Assembly: GCF_030247195.1 (NCBI RefSeq)
Contig: NC_080671.1
Location: 372,001-436,000, forward strand
Source of the DNA: Topomyia yanbarensis
Taxonomy: Eukaryota; Arthropoda; Insecta; Diptera; Culicidae
Direction: 5' to 3'
Length of the DNA: 64,000 nucleotides
Of this stretch, positions 1 to 12,374 are shown one piece after another (position 1 is the first letter of the stretch; every line of letters begins with the position of its first letter). The translations under genes were made by a program, and so were the position numbers. The notes beneath the pieces are model-generated. The model was not told the DNA's origin. It did not search any database and was given only the letters and a program-made list of their open reading frames with translations.

Positions 1-2199
1 TCGCGCGCAGTTTCCCTCCCGGCTCGTGGCTGACGCGAAAATGAAAGCCCTCCTGACACCGATGCTGCTGGTGATGCTCAACTTGCTGGCAACAGCGCGA
101 ACATCATCAATAATGGGCTCGTTTGGTGCCATGCCATAATACATGTGGTGATGCGTGCTGAAAAACATGAACTTCTTGCTCACGAGGAGGCCTTTGTGTG
201 GTAGCGGGTGACATGGACAACCTACATACTGTCGCACACACACACATACACACTTTAGGACTCGTTCAGGGAAAGTTGTTATCTAAGCTGCAGGAAGGAG
301 GGAGTTTTTCCGTTGTATCTACCTAAGCTGACATTGTCTCCCAGGAGGGAACCTTTCCGTATTTCTTCTTCTGCTGATGGTGTCGTTAATGGAATGATGG
401 ATGGGTTCATTGAAAAAACATGCTGAAAAGTTGCAATAACAGCTCACAGGGATTGTTAGGGAGAATTTTCTTTACATTGAACAAGCTACCGTACGCCTCC
501 ATCACATTGAATTGAACGGAGTCGCATGGTAACTTTTGAGGGCTCGTGCGAAATACCAACTTACAATTTCACTCGTTAAAACGACGACCAGGAACGAAAC
601 CTGATAACACGTTCCATTGCGCCATGATAGCCAATTTGCGGTAAACACAATGAACCACTCAATCATGCATCCCGTGGGCGAGTTTTGCATCAGTGCAAAA
701 TGCCACACATCCCACGTGATTCGAAATAAATTGGCATATAAATTATTGGTTTCGGTGCACTTTCGCTGCGGTGTTCCACACGACTTCAATGATGAATGTT
801 GGTACGAAATGAATGTTCTCGATGTACAGAGTGTTGATTGTTTAGAAATATTTTTTGCTGCTTTGAAAGCAGTGGCAATGTTATTTTTGGCAAATTGTGA
901 TTTTTAGGAACTGCAAAACTCACTGTAAATAATATTATTTATTGAATATTATTTCTTCCACCGTTTCGGTTCTGACCTTTCACTAAGTTGAAATTATATG
1001 AATGTGTCTTGGTCCTTGTTTCTCCGAATCAATTAGGTCACGATTAACACATTCGGAGCAGCTTACGTTCGCTTTCGAACATTTCACTATTCTCGTTTCA
1101 GCCCTTATCAGAGACACCCTGGCACCTTTCCTATTTGAGTACAAATTAGCCACATAAAAAGTAATAGTTATAGTCGTGTTCGTCCGACTGGCGGCCGAGC
1201 AAGCAAAAGCCTTCCAAAGAATGTGATCGAGCTTGAAACCTTTTTTATATCCAAGAACCTTTTCCTAATTGAGGTTCTTCACAGCCCTAATTCAATATGA
1301 TGGAATGTAACGCGTACGTTTAAAAGTTGTTCATCAAGGTTAATACCCTCGCAAATTCTACAAGAAAATGTGATTCCATCTTCACCTGACGGATGTAGGT
1401 TGGCTCATCGTATGGGACGATAAAACGAATTAGTCTTCTCCGAAATTAATTTTCCCGAGCATCTCAAATTGATCGCCCACTCACTCACTTATCTACGACC
1501 AAGCTGCTGTGGATGCTGGTGGAAGGAAACCATCAAGACCAAATCCTTCAGGCCCATTTATGATAGCAATCTCCTGTGCCAGCAGTAGTTTTATGACCTC
1601 CTAAATTGTTTTCTTCTCATTCTGGGAGTGTGAAATAAATGCCATGAGACACTTCTCAGTCGACACGTTGCTGGAATCGGTTCTCCGGTTGTCATGATGA
1701 ATCTTTCGGTAGCATGGTTCCGGTTCTGGTCGTCTCGAACGACGATTGGTGACGAGTCTGGGTAAATTGATAGAAGCAATAAATGCGGATGTTGGCCCAG
1801 ATTAGAGGCCTACGATTTATGTGGTCTGTAAATTACTTGAAGTAATCATTAGGATGTTTTCTCCTTGGCTATACTTTCCTGCTACTTTTCAGAGCATGAA
1901 TCAGAGCGACTTGTGCAATTTTCGATTAGAGTTAAATTTGTTAAACTTTTATAATGTAATTAAAAGCATATCGCAAAGAAATAAACGTTAAATACGAAAT
2001 GATATTTTTTTTAATTTTATTTATGTTTACTTGCTTCATCTAACAAATTGGGCCTAATGACATATTTGGTAAATATATTTTTTCTCTCAACTTATTAATA
2101 AAACGCTGAAACGCCCGCGAATATAAATGAGGGATTATGCAAATCAAGGGGTTTGTTTTTTAAAAAAGGCAGATGTTGGCTAGGAATTATATTGAGATC
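1..2199. other. Unassigned sequence, no supported gene
   Basis: I recognise no gene here. Two weak signals exist at the left edge. On the minus strand a frame is open from a CAG acceptor-like site near 233 to the window edge (about 75 codons, including the stretch HHHMYYGMAPNEPIIDD), which could be a cut-off exon. On the plus strand ATG at 41 opens a 32-codon frame (MKALLTPMLLVMLNLLATA) that resembles a signal peptide. The two overlap, so at most one is real, and neither shows a recognisable domain. The rest is AT-rich with a short (CA)n run near 237-253. Confidence 0.4.
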
Positions 2200-2453
2200 T
2201 ATCGTGTTATGATCGTGTGTTTTCAGTTGGAATTAAATTTTGTAATTTTTCGTCGGAAAACCTTGTCGTATCGTTTTTATTGTTTTTCGTACTGATACTT
2301 TAACTAACTAGGAGTGCATAGTGTTCGAAGTTTCCGTCGATTAATAATCCTTCTCGAGATTACGAGCGTTCTAAATAAAATTTCGACAACGGCAATTGTG
2401 ATTTGCTTTGTTCAATTGGTGTATTTCTGGCGCCGATAGCACTAGCCAGCTAA

Positions 2454-3359
2454 CCTACACTTGCTGCTCCCTGCTTCATCAGCACCGAACCTGACCAAAG
2501 CAAGAATGGAAAAAAACAATGTGGCGAGTGTAATTTAACGATAAATGAGCTGGAACCTGAACGCTGTGGTTTTTGTGACGCATTTTTCCACATCAGCCAG
2601 CAATGTCGTGGTTTTAATAACCGCTCAAACATCAGGGATCTATTTTCGCAAGGAAAAGCAATCTTTGTATGCTGCGGATGTAAAGACAAATTGAACGATC
2701 GAAGTGTTTCCTCCTACATCAAGAATGCACTTGAATTACAGCAGACTCAACCGTCGAACTTGGTTAATCTTTCTGCTCAAGTTCGCCAGCTTTTCAATTT
2801 GATAGAAACGCTGAGCAAGCTGGTTAAAAATATTGTATCTGAGCGCCCTGTTGGTGGGACACCAGTTGTTTCTGACTGGCCTAAATTAGGTGTCAAACGA
2901 CGCCGTCGTAATAATGATCAACCGATGCAAGCTTCTGCCGTACGTGGAACGTAGTCTATTGACTTCAGTGATTTGTCAGTTCCGTTTGTTGTCACTCCAC
3001 CACCCCCACCGAAGTTTTGGCTGTACTTATCGGGATTTCAACCACTGGTAACAGTCGGTGACTTACAAAAAATTGTAGCTCGCTGCCTCGATTTAACCGA
3101 TGCGGTTGACGTGGTTCGTCTAGTTTCCAAAGAGGCGGATGTTTCTAAAATGTCATTCATTTCGTTTAAAATCGGACTGGATCCTGCTTTGAAGGAACAA
3201 TCCCTCGATGCTTCAACATGGCCAAGCGGACTTCTATTCAGGGAATTTGTAGAACAGCCTAAAAACCGTGCTTCAACTCTAACGACAATCCCTTTAGCCA
3301 ACGTAGCAGAGACGAATCAAACATCTTCAGTGCAGCTGCGGATCCGCGACAACCAATAA
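2454..3359 (+). pseudogene. CR1-like ORF1 protein (PHD-like finger, RRM-like domain), interrupted
   Basis: ORF1 proteins of this group bind element RNA and form the ribonucleoprotein. The frame is open from 2454 with one in-frame TAG at 2952-2954. No ATG is visible before the finger, so the true start is lost or upstream. A zinc finger of PHD type is readable at about 2529-2690: CGEC, CGFC, FFHISQQC and CCGC. A Leu-rich helix follows, then a basic KRRRR patch. The segment WLYLSGFQPLVTVGDLQKIV to about 3260 matches the RRM-like part typical of CR1 ORF1, ending in WPSGLLFREFVEQPKN. After about 3262 the natural continuation (NSNDNPFSQRSRDESN) lies in another frame, so a frameshift is likely there and the stop at 3359 is out of frame. 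Confidence 0.7.
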
Positions 3360-4033
3360 CAAGCAATGCGGAAGCCCCCGCGCCTCTCGACCGAAATGCG
3401 CTTTCCGTTAATACCCCTCTTCAAAATTGTTCCGGTCCTGAGGTCGGTGATGGAAGCGGGGGCTTCCAGCCTGCTATCCCAGGCGAGTATTATCATATTT
3501 TTGAACCTGCTGTTCCTGACTATTTCTCGCATTCCAGTCGTGCTGCTTCTAACAATCTCCGCATATATTATCAGAATGTGCGCGGATTAAGGAGCAAGAT
3601 CGACCCATTCTTTTTGGCTGTTTCGGAAGCTGAGTACGACATAATTGTTCTAACGGAAACGTGGCTGAATGAGCAAATCTATTCTGCGCAACTTTTTGGA
3701 CATCAGTACGCCGTATTCAGAACTGATCGGTCCCACTTGAACAGCCGTAAGACTCGCGGCGGAGGAGTTTTGGTGGCAGTATCACTGAAATTAAATTCCA
3801 ACAATGATCCCGCAACCATTTCTAATACCCTTGAACAGCTGTGGGTTATTGTTGATTTACCGCAAAATACACTCAGCATCGGCGTTATATACCTGCCACC
3901 AGACCGAAGATTCGACGCGGTGAGTATTAATGATCACTTAGAATCGTTGGGGTCAGTGTCATCCCGATTTGGCATCCATACCCCTGCCATTCTATTTGGC
4001 GACTATAACCAGTCAAACCTGCAATGGCGTTTT

Positions 4034-4079
<46 letters not shown>

Positions 4080-6398
4080 CGTTCATTGATCCACTGCTCT
4101 CGCATATGCCGGCCGACAGCTGCGCTCTTATCGACGGGTTCAACCTACAAGCATTCACCCAGATTAACACCATATTGAATCGAACGAAGGCCTTTTGCAT
4201 CTTGTTCTTGCAAATAATACTGCTTTACCAGTCACTACCGTGTCCTCTCCCATCGAACCTTTAATTGATCTCGATGCTGATCACCCTGCTCTTACTGTTA
4301 CCTTTAGTATGCCCAGTCAAATTGTTTATGAAGAGCCCACTGTTACAAATTCTTTGGACTTTCGCCGAGCCAATTACGCCACATTGAATGCTATGTTATC
4401 TATCATCAGTAGAACATTTCAGCGCCATTGTGGAGAATACTGTCTTAAGTGTTGTTCCAGCTAAACCACCCCCGCAAAAACCACCGTGGTCGAGTCAACG
4501 ATTACGTGTGCTCAAGCGAGCACGATCGGCTGCCCTTCGGAAATATTGCAGTTCTCGTTCGCCCCATTTTAAACAACAGTTGAACATCACAAGCAACCGG
4601 TATCGTCACTACAACCACTACCTATACAATCGACATGTGAAGCGCACAGAAGATAACCTTCGTCGTAACCCCAAACTGTTTTGGTCGTTCGTCAACTCAA
4701 AGCGAAAGGAAACTGGCCTGCCTCGCTCCATGTTTTTGGAAAATGCAACTGCCTGCAACGAAAGCGAGAAGTGCAATTTGATCGCAGAACATTTTAAGCA
4801 GGTATTCCACGATAATTCCGCCACCTCGATGCAGATAGAAGAAGCTTTCCGGAAAATACCACGTAACGTGTTTAACTACAGTATTCCGCATATAACTGAA
4901 ACCATGGTAGCGACTGCCATGCGAAAATTGAAGTTATCCTTTGCTGCTGGCCCTGATGGTATACCGTCATCTGTGCTAAAGCGATGTGCACTCGCTCTCG
5001 GTTCAGCAATGTGAGTTCCCCGCACGCTGGAAATTTTCCCACTTATTTCCAGTTCTAAAAAAAGGTGACAAACGCAATGTCTCTAATTATAGTGGAATTA
5101 CTTCTTTGTGTGCCTGCTCAAAGTTATTCGAAATAATCGTGAATGACACTCTGTTCGCGAGCTGTAAAAGTTATATTGATAGTGAACAACATGGCTTTTA
5201 CCCAAAGCGCTCCGTATCCACCAACCTTATGCAGTTTACCTCGAACTGTTTACGGAACATGGATGCTGGGTGGCAAATAGATACGGCGTATATGGATCTC
5301 AAAGCAGCATTCGATCGAGTGGATCATGGAATACTCCTAGGAAAATTGCAGCGACTCGGCGTCTCAGCGTTGCGTGTTGCTTGGTTCATATCATATCTGA
5401 CAAACCGTTCTGTACAGGTCCGAATCGGCTCGACAACTTCGGAATCGTTCACAAACCGGTCCGGAGTTCCACAAGGCAGCATCCTCGGTCCGCTACTGTT
5501 TTCAATTTTTATATACGATGTCGCATCGCTACTACCATCGGACTGTCGTCTGTTTTATGCAGACGATACGAAAATCTTTAAAATAATTAAATGCCTTCTC
5601 GACTGCCTGGAGTTACAAAGAATGTTGCATCTGTTTGAGGAATGGTGCACAAAAAACTTTATGGGCTTAAGTATTGCAAAATGCAGCATAACTTCCTTCC
5701 ATCGGAAAACTCTGCCCATTATTTATGATTACCAAATCTGTGGCTGCTCTCTTACTGGGACAGAATGTGTTAAGGATCTTGGCGTTTCTTTAGATCGTGA
5801 AATGACCTTCAGACTCCACTATGACGATATCCTGTTAAAAGCCAACCGACAATTGGGTTTTATTTTTAAAATTGCTAGGGAGTTTCGTGATCCGTTTTGT
5901 TTAAAATCATTGTACTGCTCGCTTGTACGCTCATTGCTGGAATCCAATGCCGTAATACGGAGCCCTTACCATGCAAACTGGATCGCCAGGATTGAAGGCG
6001 TTCAACGAAAATTTGTAAAGTACGCTTTGCGGTTTCTGCCGTGGCGAGACCCAATTAACTTGCCGCCATACGAGGAACGCTGCCGTCTGTTAGACATCGA
6101 GCCGCTGGAGGTACGAAGGATCACCTCACAGGGATTATTCGCTGCAAAGCTACTCACAGGCGATATTGACAGCTCTGCTCTGCTTACTCAGCTGAATTTG
6201 TACGCACCTGAGAGACAACTTCGTCGTCGTAATTTCTTGTTCCTGGAGTCACGAAATACACAGTACGGACAGCACGATCCGCTTCGATTCGTTTGCTCGC
6301 AATTCAACGAACTTGCTGATTTCTTCGATTTTAATGTGTCGACTAATGTGTTTCGTCAACGAGTACTTGATAATTTTCGTGTTGTTTGTAATGTTTAA
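3263..6398 (+). pseudogene. CR1-like ORF2: APE endonuclease and reverse transcriptase, frameshifted
   Basis: ORF2 nicks the target and reverse-transcribes the RNA there. The endonuclease begins at about 3544 (LRIYYQNVRGL) and shows IIVLTETWLN, GGGVLVAV, LFGDYNQSNLQW and DADHPALTVTF. Frame changes near 4195, near 4400 and at about 5012 split it into pieces 3578-4264, 4195-4464, 4388-5014 and 4986-6398. At the last break about 25 residues between ...LKRCALALGSAM and CEFPARWKFSHLFPVLKKGD seem deleted. The RT part is the best preserved: SRSGVPQGSI-type motif B reads NRSGVPQGSILGP, motif C is FYADDTKIF, and the thumb and C-terminus run uninterrupted to TGT AAT GTT TAA at 6398. There is no RNase H domain, as expected for this group. 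A (GA)n expansion lies inside the endonuclease. Confidence 0.8.
4036..4074 (+). repeat. (GA)n microsatellite inside the endonuclease frame
   Basis: About 39 bp of uninterrupted GA dinucleotide between codons for QWRFL and DLPFIDP. It encodes alternating Arg-Glu and leaves the reading frame intact on both sides. The related copy at 60 kb has ordinary sequence here. Confidence 0.95.
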
Positions 6399-6505
6399 AT
6401 TTTTGATTAGCTTTAACCTTTAGTTTTAAGTTTTCATTAAGACAATCTATGTCAGATGAAATTATACCAAACAAATAAAACAAACAAATAAACAAATCAC
6501 GTCAC

Positions 6506-8038
6506 GCTCTAGCTTACACTCCTGCTTCCATATGTTACAGTTTGTTAATTGCCCTTTAACAATAACAAAGTTCTGAACCATGCTCTCCGCTATACTTTTA
6601 AACTAATCAATTTTTTTCAATTATTCGATTATCTCATGGAATTAATCGATTTCAATTAGAAACTATGTGAAAAATAATCTATTTGATTTTAATTTATCAA
6701 TCGAAAAAAATGTCATTATTTGGCTGATCCATCTAGCAAAACAAGGCTGGTCTTCCAAAAAATATATTGAAAACGAACACGAAATATATTATTTAATTTT
6801 ACAAGACAATTCTCAATAATGTGCTAATGAGCTTAGGTAATCAATCTTCAGGTTGTATATTTCTCAATAAAACAAGTAAAATCATTCAATATTTTCCCGT
6901 GTTATCGTGTTACGAATCGCCTTAGTTTGCCATAAGATGAGTATCTATGCATGCCTAGCAACTAGCTATGTATGTCAGTATCAGGCATTGCATTTATCGT
7001 TCATATGAGTAAATGCGCCCGGATAGTTTGCTACTGCGACAATAAAAACTCACATTTTCACACGAAAAGTTATTGGCACTCACACAACTTCTCCGGATAA
7101 ATACAACGTGTTATTTCTCCGGATAAATAAAACAGCCGGAGAATGAGTGAATGAGTTTATCACGGTATCCTTTTTTCGCTCGCTGCTTTCCTGCCGTTAT
7201 TCCAAAACACGAAAAAACAAGTCTATCATATTTCTTTGTCGCTTTTCTTTGTAATTAAGTGTATTTTTTGAAGCTTTTATTGATTTCCGCGAAATTAAAA
7301 TTTTATCACCCTTCTCCAGTGAGAAGGAAAAAGTCAAATAAATTTTATCCGGAAAATCATTCTCACGCTATTTGTGGAGACGGAGAATTTTGCGACTCAT
7401 CTTATCTCGGAAAAGTTGGACATCGGTTAAGCTTCTTCTCGCGTGATCAGTATACTAAATACCCATTCTAATTTATTTGTAAACACGTCAATGTAAGGAC
7501 AATCTTGTGGAATCGCAGATCGCCTGCACTCGCTGGATAACCCTCAACTGTTCTCAAATGAATGCCATGACGTTCACTGCCATAAAATGTTCTACATTTA
7601 GTCGCGAACAGATTAGGCTTGCAGAACATGGCTCTGTCTACCAAGCCGATCTAGCAGCAGTTTACCACAATCTTGGAATTAAGAGGCGAATCAGCTTAAT
7701 GAAACAACAACAAAAATTTTGGAAATATTGAAACTTCACTCCTGAAACCCCTATTTCAGTATTGCGGATAATCTTGGCATAATTGAATCATGATAACATG
7801 ACACAAGATCGGGAAGCAAAAAAATCCCGTGGCGAAACAATTTTTGAAAAAAATAGAATAAGGTTTACATCAAAGTTTATATCGAGAACTAGAGATGAAC
7901 AATAAAGAAGATACCAATGCAAAAGTCCACATTTCAATATCCCACCAAATCATATAAAAAAAATTTATTGCTTCGAAAAAGTAGAACTGTGGAGTAGAAC
8001 AAAACCAAACATTACCAGTGGTTTGGGTCTCCAAAACT
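6506..8038. other. AT-rich sequence without a gene
   Basis: I see no supported coding region. The sequence is AT-rich with poly-A/T runs. A short duplication around CTCCGGATAAATA occurs at about 7090-7130 (two copies). No terminal repeats or recognisable transposon ends were found. Confidence 0.4.
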
Positions 8039-8198
8039 AGTGTAAAGAATCCTTTGCATTCTGCTAAGTAGGAGTTGGGCGTTCCACCCAAGTCTACCGC
8101 ATGTTCCATTAATAGAACATAACTCATCATCATGCTTTACAGACTTGGGTGCAACGCCCAACTCCTACTTAGCAGAAGGCAAAGGATTCTTCACATTT
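8039..8198. repeat. Inverted repeat (hairpin), about 51-bp arms
   Basis: The arm at about 8045-8095 (contains TAAGTAGGAGTTGGGCGTT) is matched in reverse complement at about 8142-8192 (contains AACGCCCAACTCCTACTTA), with only a few mismatches and a loop of about 46 nt. The transcript would fold into a long hairpin. It could be a small MITE, a foldback remnant or a hairpin RNA locus; the sequence does not decide between these. Confidence 0.85.
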
Positions 8199-9312
8199 CC
8201 TTTCGATCATGTCCATAGGAGCCCTTGTTTTCCGTTCTAAGTTTATAACTGATTATTCAGAGCAATACTGGTAGTTTGGGAGCGGGCAACCGATTCTTAG
8301 TGTACAAGACAATTGCATGGCCAGTGCTACGATGCTGCTGATCACTATAATTTTTTTGTTATTTCTGTTAATTAGGCCGACACCTTACCCTCTAAGACGC
8401 CAAAGCAGATATCATTTCTAGGCTGCCCAAAACTAGCTAATATGTCTGCGAATTAATTCAGAAGGTTGACATTTATGATTTTTATGTATACTCAGGTTTT
8501 GATAAGATGTATTTCGAGCTACAAGTTGTATGAATATTGAATACGGCTCACGTGGTCCTCTAACAGACCTCAAAGGATTTCTTTGCAAAGCCACAACCGG
8601 TTTTCTGCCCTAACCATCAATTTCTCGATCATTTGCAAGTGTTTTAGTTGAAATCGGTCAAAAATTGAGAAAACTAGAGTCAAATAAACGCCTAAATCTT
8701 AAAGCGAGAAGTACTTTGAAGAAGCAATTTATTTTTCGCCCAGCTGCACAACACCGCCTTTTGGCGGATTAAGTTTTTTAGCACATAAGTGTAGTTTCAA
8801 GTTAGTACATGATCAAATTTCAATTCTACGGTAAAGTACTACTGTAAAGTAATTTACCAATAATTTTGATTTTTCTTTTTGAAAACTTCAAAACTTCAAT
8901 TCAACTACCACACGCATAATAGTTTTTTTTCTCGTTTCCCTCAAATTTCCAACTTTCAACTCAAATATCATTTTATACAATGATTACAACAAGCAGATAA
9001 TATATGGTGGGAATGTTTTGAAGAGGTTTTAGTGAGGTTGACAACACAAAGTCCTGTATTGTACATTTTACTGCGATTGTGGGGTTGGGCATCAGACGGT
9101 TAATGTCTCCATGGTCGTGTTCTGTACACAACCCTGTAGTTTTTTTAAATAAACGTTAAATTCGATAAAGAAAATTAGCCTCCACGCAAAACAAAATTGC
9201 TACAGCTGTGGAAGATGATAGGTAAAATTCCTGGACAAAAACTCACCCTTGAGACCGTTACTAAACGCACCGTTTATTTAATTTTTTAGCTCCAATTTCC
9301 CTCCCCTTGCTA
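8199..9312. other. Unassigned AT-rich sequence
   Basis: I see no gene, terminal repeat or tandem array. All open frames are short and without recognisable motifs. Confidence 0.4.
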
Positions 9313-11775
9313 CGTCACTCACGGTGTGTTTGGTAGAACAATTTATTCGAAAAAAAATCGGCATCGCTAAAACTTCAGCTTGTGAAAGAATGGGCTTTTC
9401 CCTTTCCTTTGTAAGTAAAATAAAAATATTCTGTCGGGGGCTCTAGAACAACTTTTTATTTTAAAGTTTTTTGTTTGAAAACTTCGGTTTTTCAGTGCAA
9501 CTCAAGATCACCTTATTGCCCCTAGGCAGTACTTTAGACATTCAAATATTACCAAAAGTGAGAATCTGATGGACAATTTCATTGTGTACAACTTTGTAGA
9601 AAACTACACCGCAATCTAAAATCGCCAGTGAAAGCTATTAAATTTTTATCAAAGTTTCTAGATTCGCAGGGGCCTATTGGTTAAGAAACTTTATTCCAAA
9701 AACATTTTTATTTGTAAAAAAATGGATTGTCTTATTTTAACAGTGTGCTCAGAAGAACCTGAATGCTAGCAAAGTCCCACCTTTTAGCGTAAAAAAACAT
9801 AATTCCAGATCGCACCGTTTTATGGGCACCAATGATATTTTAGAAGCATGGAGATATAGAGCAGAGTAGACAAAATTTAAATGAAATTAAGACTCTTTTG
9901 AAAGATGCTGGGTAATGCAGCAAAATGAAACAGTTTTTTTCTATCACAGATATATTTGTTCCTTCTTTTTTTTCTTCACTCATTCTGGAGTATGCTTGAT
10001 GTAATCTTGAATTAACCTTTTTGCTGTTTAGCATCTTGTGGGATATATTTGGCCTAAATTTTAACTTTATAATTGATCAAACTCGATTAGCTATTCAGTC
10101 ATTTCATTTGATTTCGAGTGAGAATCCTGATTGACAGTTTCATGAAGGATAGAAAAATAATTCGATGAAATTTATGTTCAAGTTTGTTAACTTTTGGGAA
10201 TCGCTCTACATTGAACAGAAATCGTAATAGTAAATGAGGAATTAAGGTTTTGTCTATTGTACGAAGATAGCGATCTCAAGATAAAAGAAGATATCAAAAG
10301 TATCACCTTTACCATAAAGATGTGTTGCTGTTAATGTCTTCAGATTCTGAACTAAACTGGCAACTCTGTCTTCTTGATATGTTGTCTTTGCTCTTATTCC
10401 ATACTATGAGGGAAATCTTGAATAAACAGACTTATATTACTTTGAGAATTTACTGAATGTATGGTCCAGCCTGATATTTTGTTGTTCGTTTTCTGTTGTG
10501 ATCCGTGTACAACGAGTAACGACTCTGGAATTTCTTCTTAAAGGAAATTATGAAACATTTTCTTCTTTTTTCTAAGATTATGTGAAGTATGCTCGATTTG
10601 GAAATAAAAATTTCAGAGCAAGCCAAAATCTGCATCTATGAATTCTGATGAAATCAATTTACCCCAAAAGATAACAAACATGGATCCAAAATTCGAAGAG
10701 CTTTTTATATTTTTCAATCATCTTTCTTTTAATGTTGATATAGACAAACAGGATTCTCAACCCAAAATTGCAATAAAATCCGTCGTTTATTAAAATGACT
10801 CGAACTGTCTACTTTAGTTCATTCAAATATAAAGCTTTGAATTTAAACCAATTGTATTTTACCAGGCAGGATAGGATCAGGAAGAAGGATCATTCTAGTA
10901 TACATTAGCTATCCCCTAGAGCTGCGGTTCTCAACCTTTTTCGTACCACGGACCCCTTAGAAATCACTCTGGGTTGCTGCAGACCCCCGCGGATAAGCTT
11001 CGATTTTGTATGCTATCAAGATGTTATTTTCAGTTTGTTAGGAAACAAGACTTGAAATTTCAATCTGCACTCGGAAAATATATTTTTCTTCACGGACACC
11101 CAGCGACGACGTCACGGCCCCCTAGGGGTCCACGGATCCCAGGTTGAGAATCACTGCCTTAAAGCGAGAAAAGAAATTAAAAAGGCATGATAAAATCCGT
11201 TACTACATTAATCAACATCTTGAAAAGGTATAAGATTATCGAATAAATTTGGTCAAAACCTTTCCACACTTCCTTGAGACTAAAGTGTCATTTTCGTCCA
11301 AGACCCAGAGAAATCTGAAAATATATTTTTTCTGCTGAGAATGGGACTTTGTATACATTGAAATTTATCTGAATTTACTGTTCATTTAAACCCAACATTT
11401 TTTGTAAGTCCTTGTTCATCGAAAAAAACTGATAAAATTTTAATAACTTTCTCGGGTGATTTTATATCGATTTACAGCATTCTACGAAGTTATAGAAAAT
11501 GAGATTGTTCATCAGATTCTCATTTTTAGTAATTTCTGAATGTCTATAGTACCAATTAGTATCAAAAATGCGAATGAATTTCATTAAAAAACTTAAGTTT
11601 CCAATCAAAAAACTTTAAAATAAAAAGTTGTTCTAGACCCCCCCACCGACAGAATATTTTAATTTGACTTTCAAAAGAAAGGGAAAACTCCATTCTTTCA
11701 TATCCCGGAGTTTTACAGATGCCGATTTTTTTTTAATAAAGTTGTTCTACAAAGACACTGTGCGTAATACACGTG
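9313..11775. mobile_element. Foldback-type element with about 350-bp inverted arms
   Basis: The segment 9313-9665 reappears in reverse complement at about 11,420-11,775. Shared stretches include GTAGAACAA, AAAAAAATCGGCAT, GAAAGAATGG, ATATTCTGTCGG, CTAGAACAACTTTTTATT and GAGAATCTGATG; I estimate 75-80% identity. The 1.75-kb centre has no transposase-like frame and contains a separate hAT MITE at 10,922-11,156. No clear target duplication was found, so the element's superfamily is unknown. It could also be two opposite copies of one repeat. Confidence 0.65.
10922..11156. mobile_element. hAT-type MITE (GGTTCTCAACC termini)
   Basis: A 235-bp element starting CTGCGGTTCTCAACCTTTTT and ending AGGTTGAGAATCACTG, so about 15-bp terminal inverted repeats of a type widespread among animal hAT elements. 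Flanking octamers CCCTAGAG and CCTTAAAG agree at 6 of 8 positions, as expected for an aged 8-bp target duplication. It has no coding capacity. It sits within the central part of the 9.3-11.8 kb foldback. Confidence 0.75.
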
Positions 11776-12374
11776 GTGTACTTGAATTAATTGAATATAA
11801 TTGCTAACAAATTAATGCAGACAAACTTTACGAAGAAACGTTCTGTAACAACAGGATCACACTGGTCATTTTTAGCAAGGGGTTTCCAACAGCGTTGATT
11901 ACATGTCACTCACGAAAAAAATTACCTAGATTATTTCATGGTTTTAAAGATTATTCTTTCGAAAGTCCGATTAATAATTGATTACACGATTACTGTAAAA
12001 TTCCTCAATTACTCTAGATTACTTGGAATCAAAGTGAATTCCTGTTGGAATTACTTCAGATTATTCGATTATTTTAAGTGGAATCTGCTCATCGCTATTT
12101 TATTAGATAATACATTTAACCATTCTAGTTCTGCTGGATCATTTTTACTTTAAAAGCCACAATATATGTGAACTGACAAAAAATCAAAACGACAATTCGG
12201 ATAAATAAGAAACTGTTGTTTGCTTGTTTATTTATCATTTCTTATACACAATCTTCAACAACTAATAATTAAACGATTTTCTTGTGTTGATTGCAAGGGA
12301 AATTCAAATGACCTATGCTCACAAAGAGAAAAACACATCAGTCGTTTTGGATATCGAGGGGCTGCATCAGCATG

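Larger units (their letters stand above)
2200..6505 (+). mobile_element. CR1-like non-LTR retrotransposon, nearly full length, degenerate
   Basis: Plus-strand non-LTR element with ORF1 (PHD-like finger plus RRM-like region), ORF2 (endonuclease plus reverse transcriptase) and a 3' tail of AAACAAATAAA-type repeats at about 6467-6500. Motifs are of the CR1/Jockey group: YYQNVRGL at the start of the endonuclease, MDLKAAFDRVDH (RT motif A), SGVPQGSILGP (motif B) and FYADDTKIF (motif C). The 5' boundary is not sharp: I place it around 2.2 kb, where a candidate 5' UTR precedes ORF1. The copy is immobile as it stands, with one stop in ORF1 and at least four frameshifts overall. A related, more diverged copy lies on the other strand at 57.9-62.3 kb. 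Confidence 0.8.

Noticed and set aside
3038..3301. 87-codon minus-strand frame
   Set aside because: Shadow of the CR1-like ORF1 on plus.
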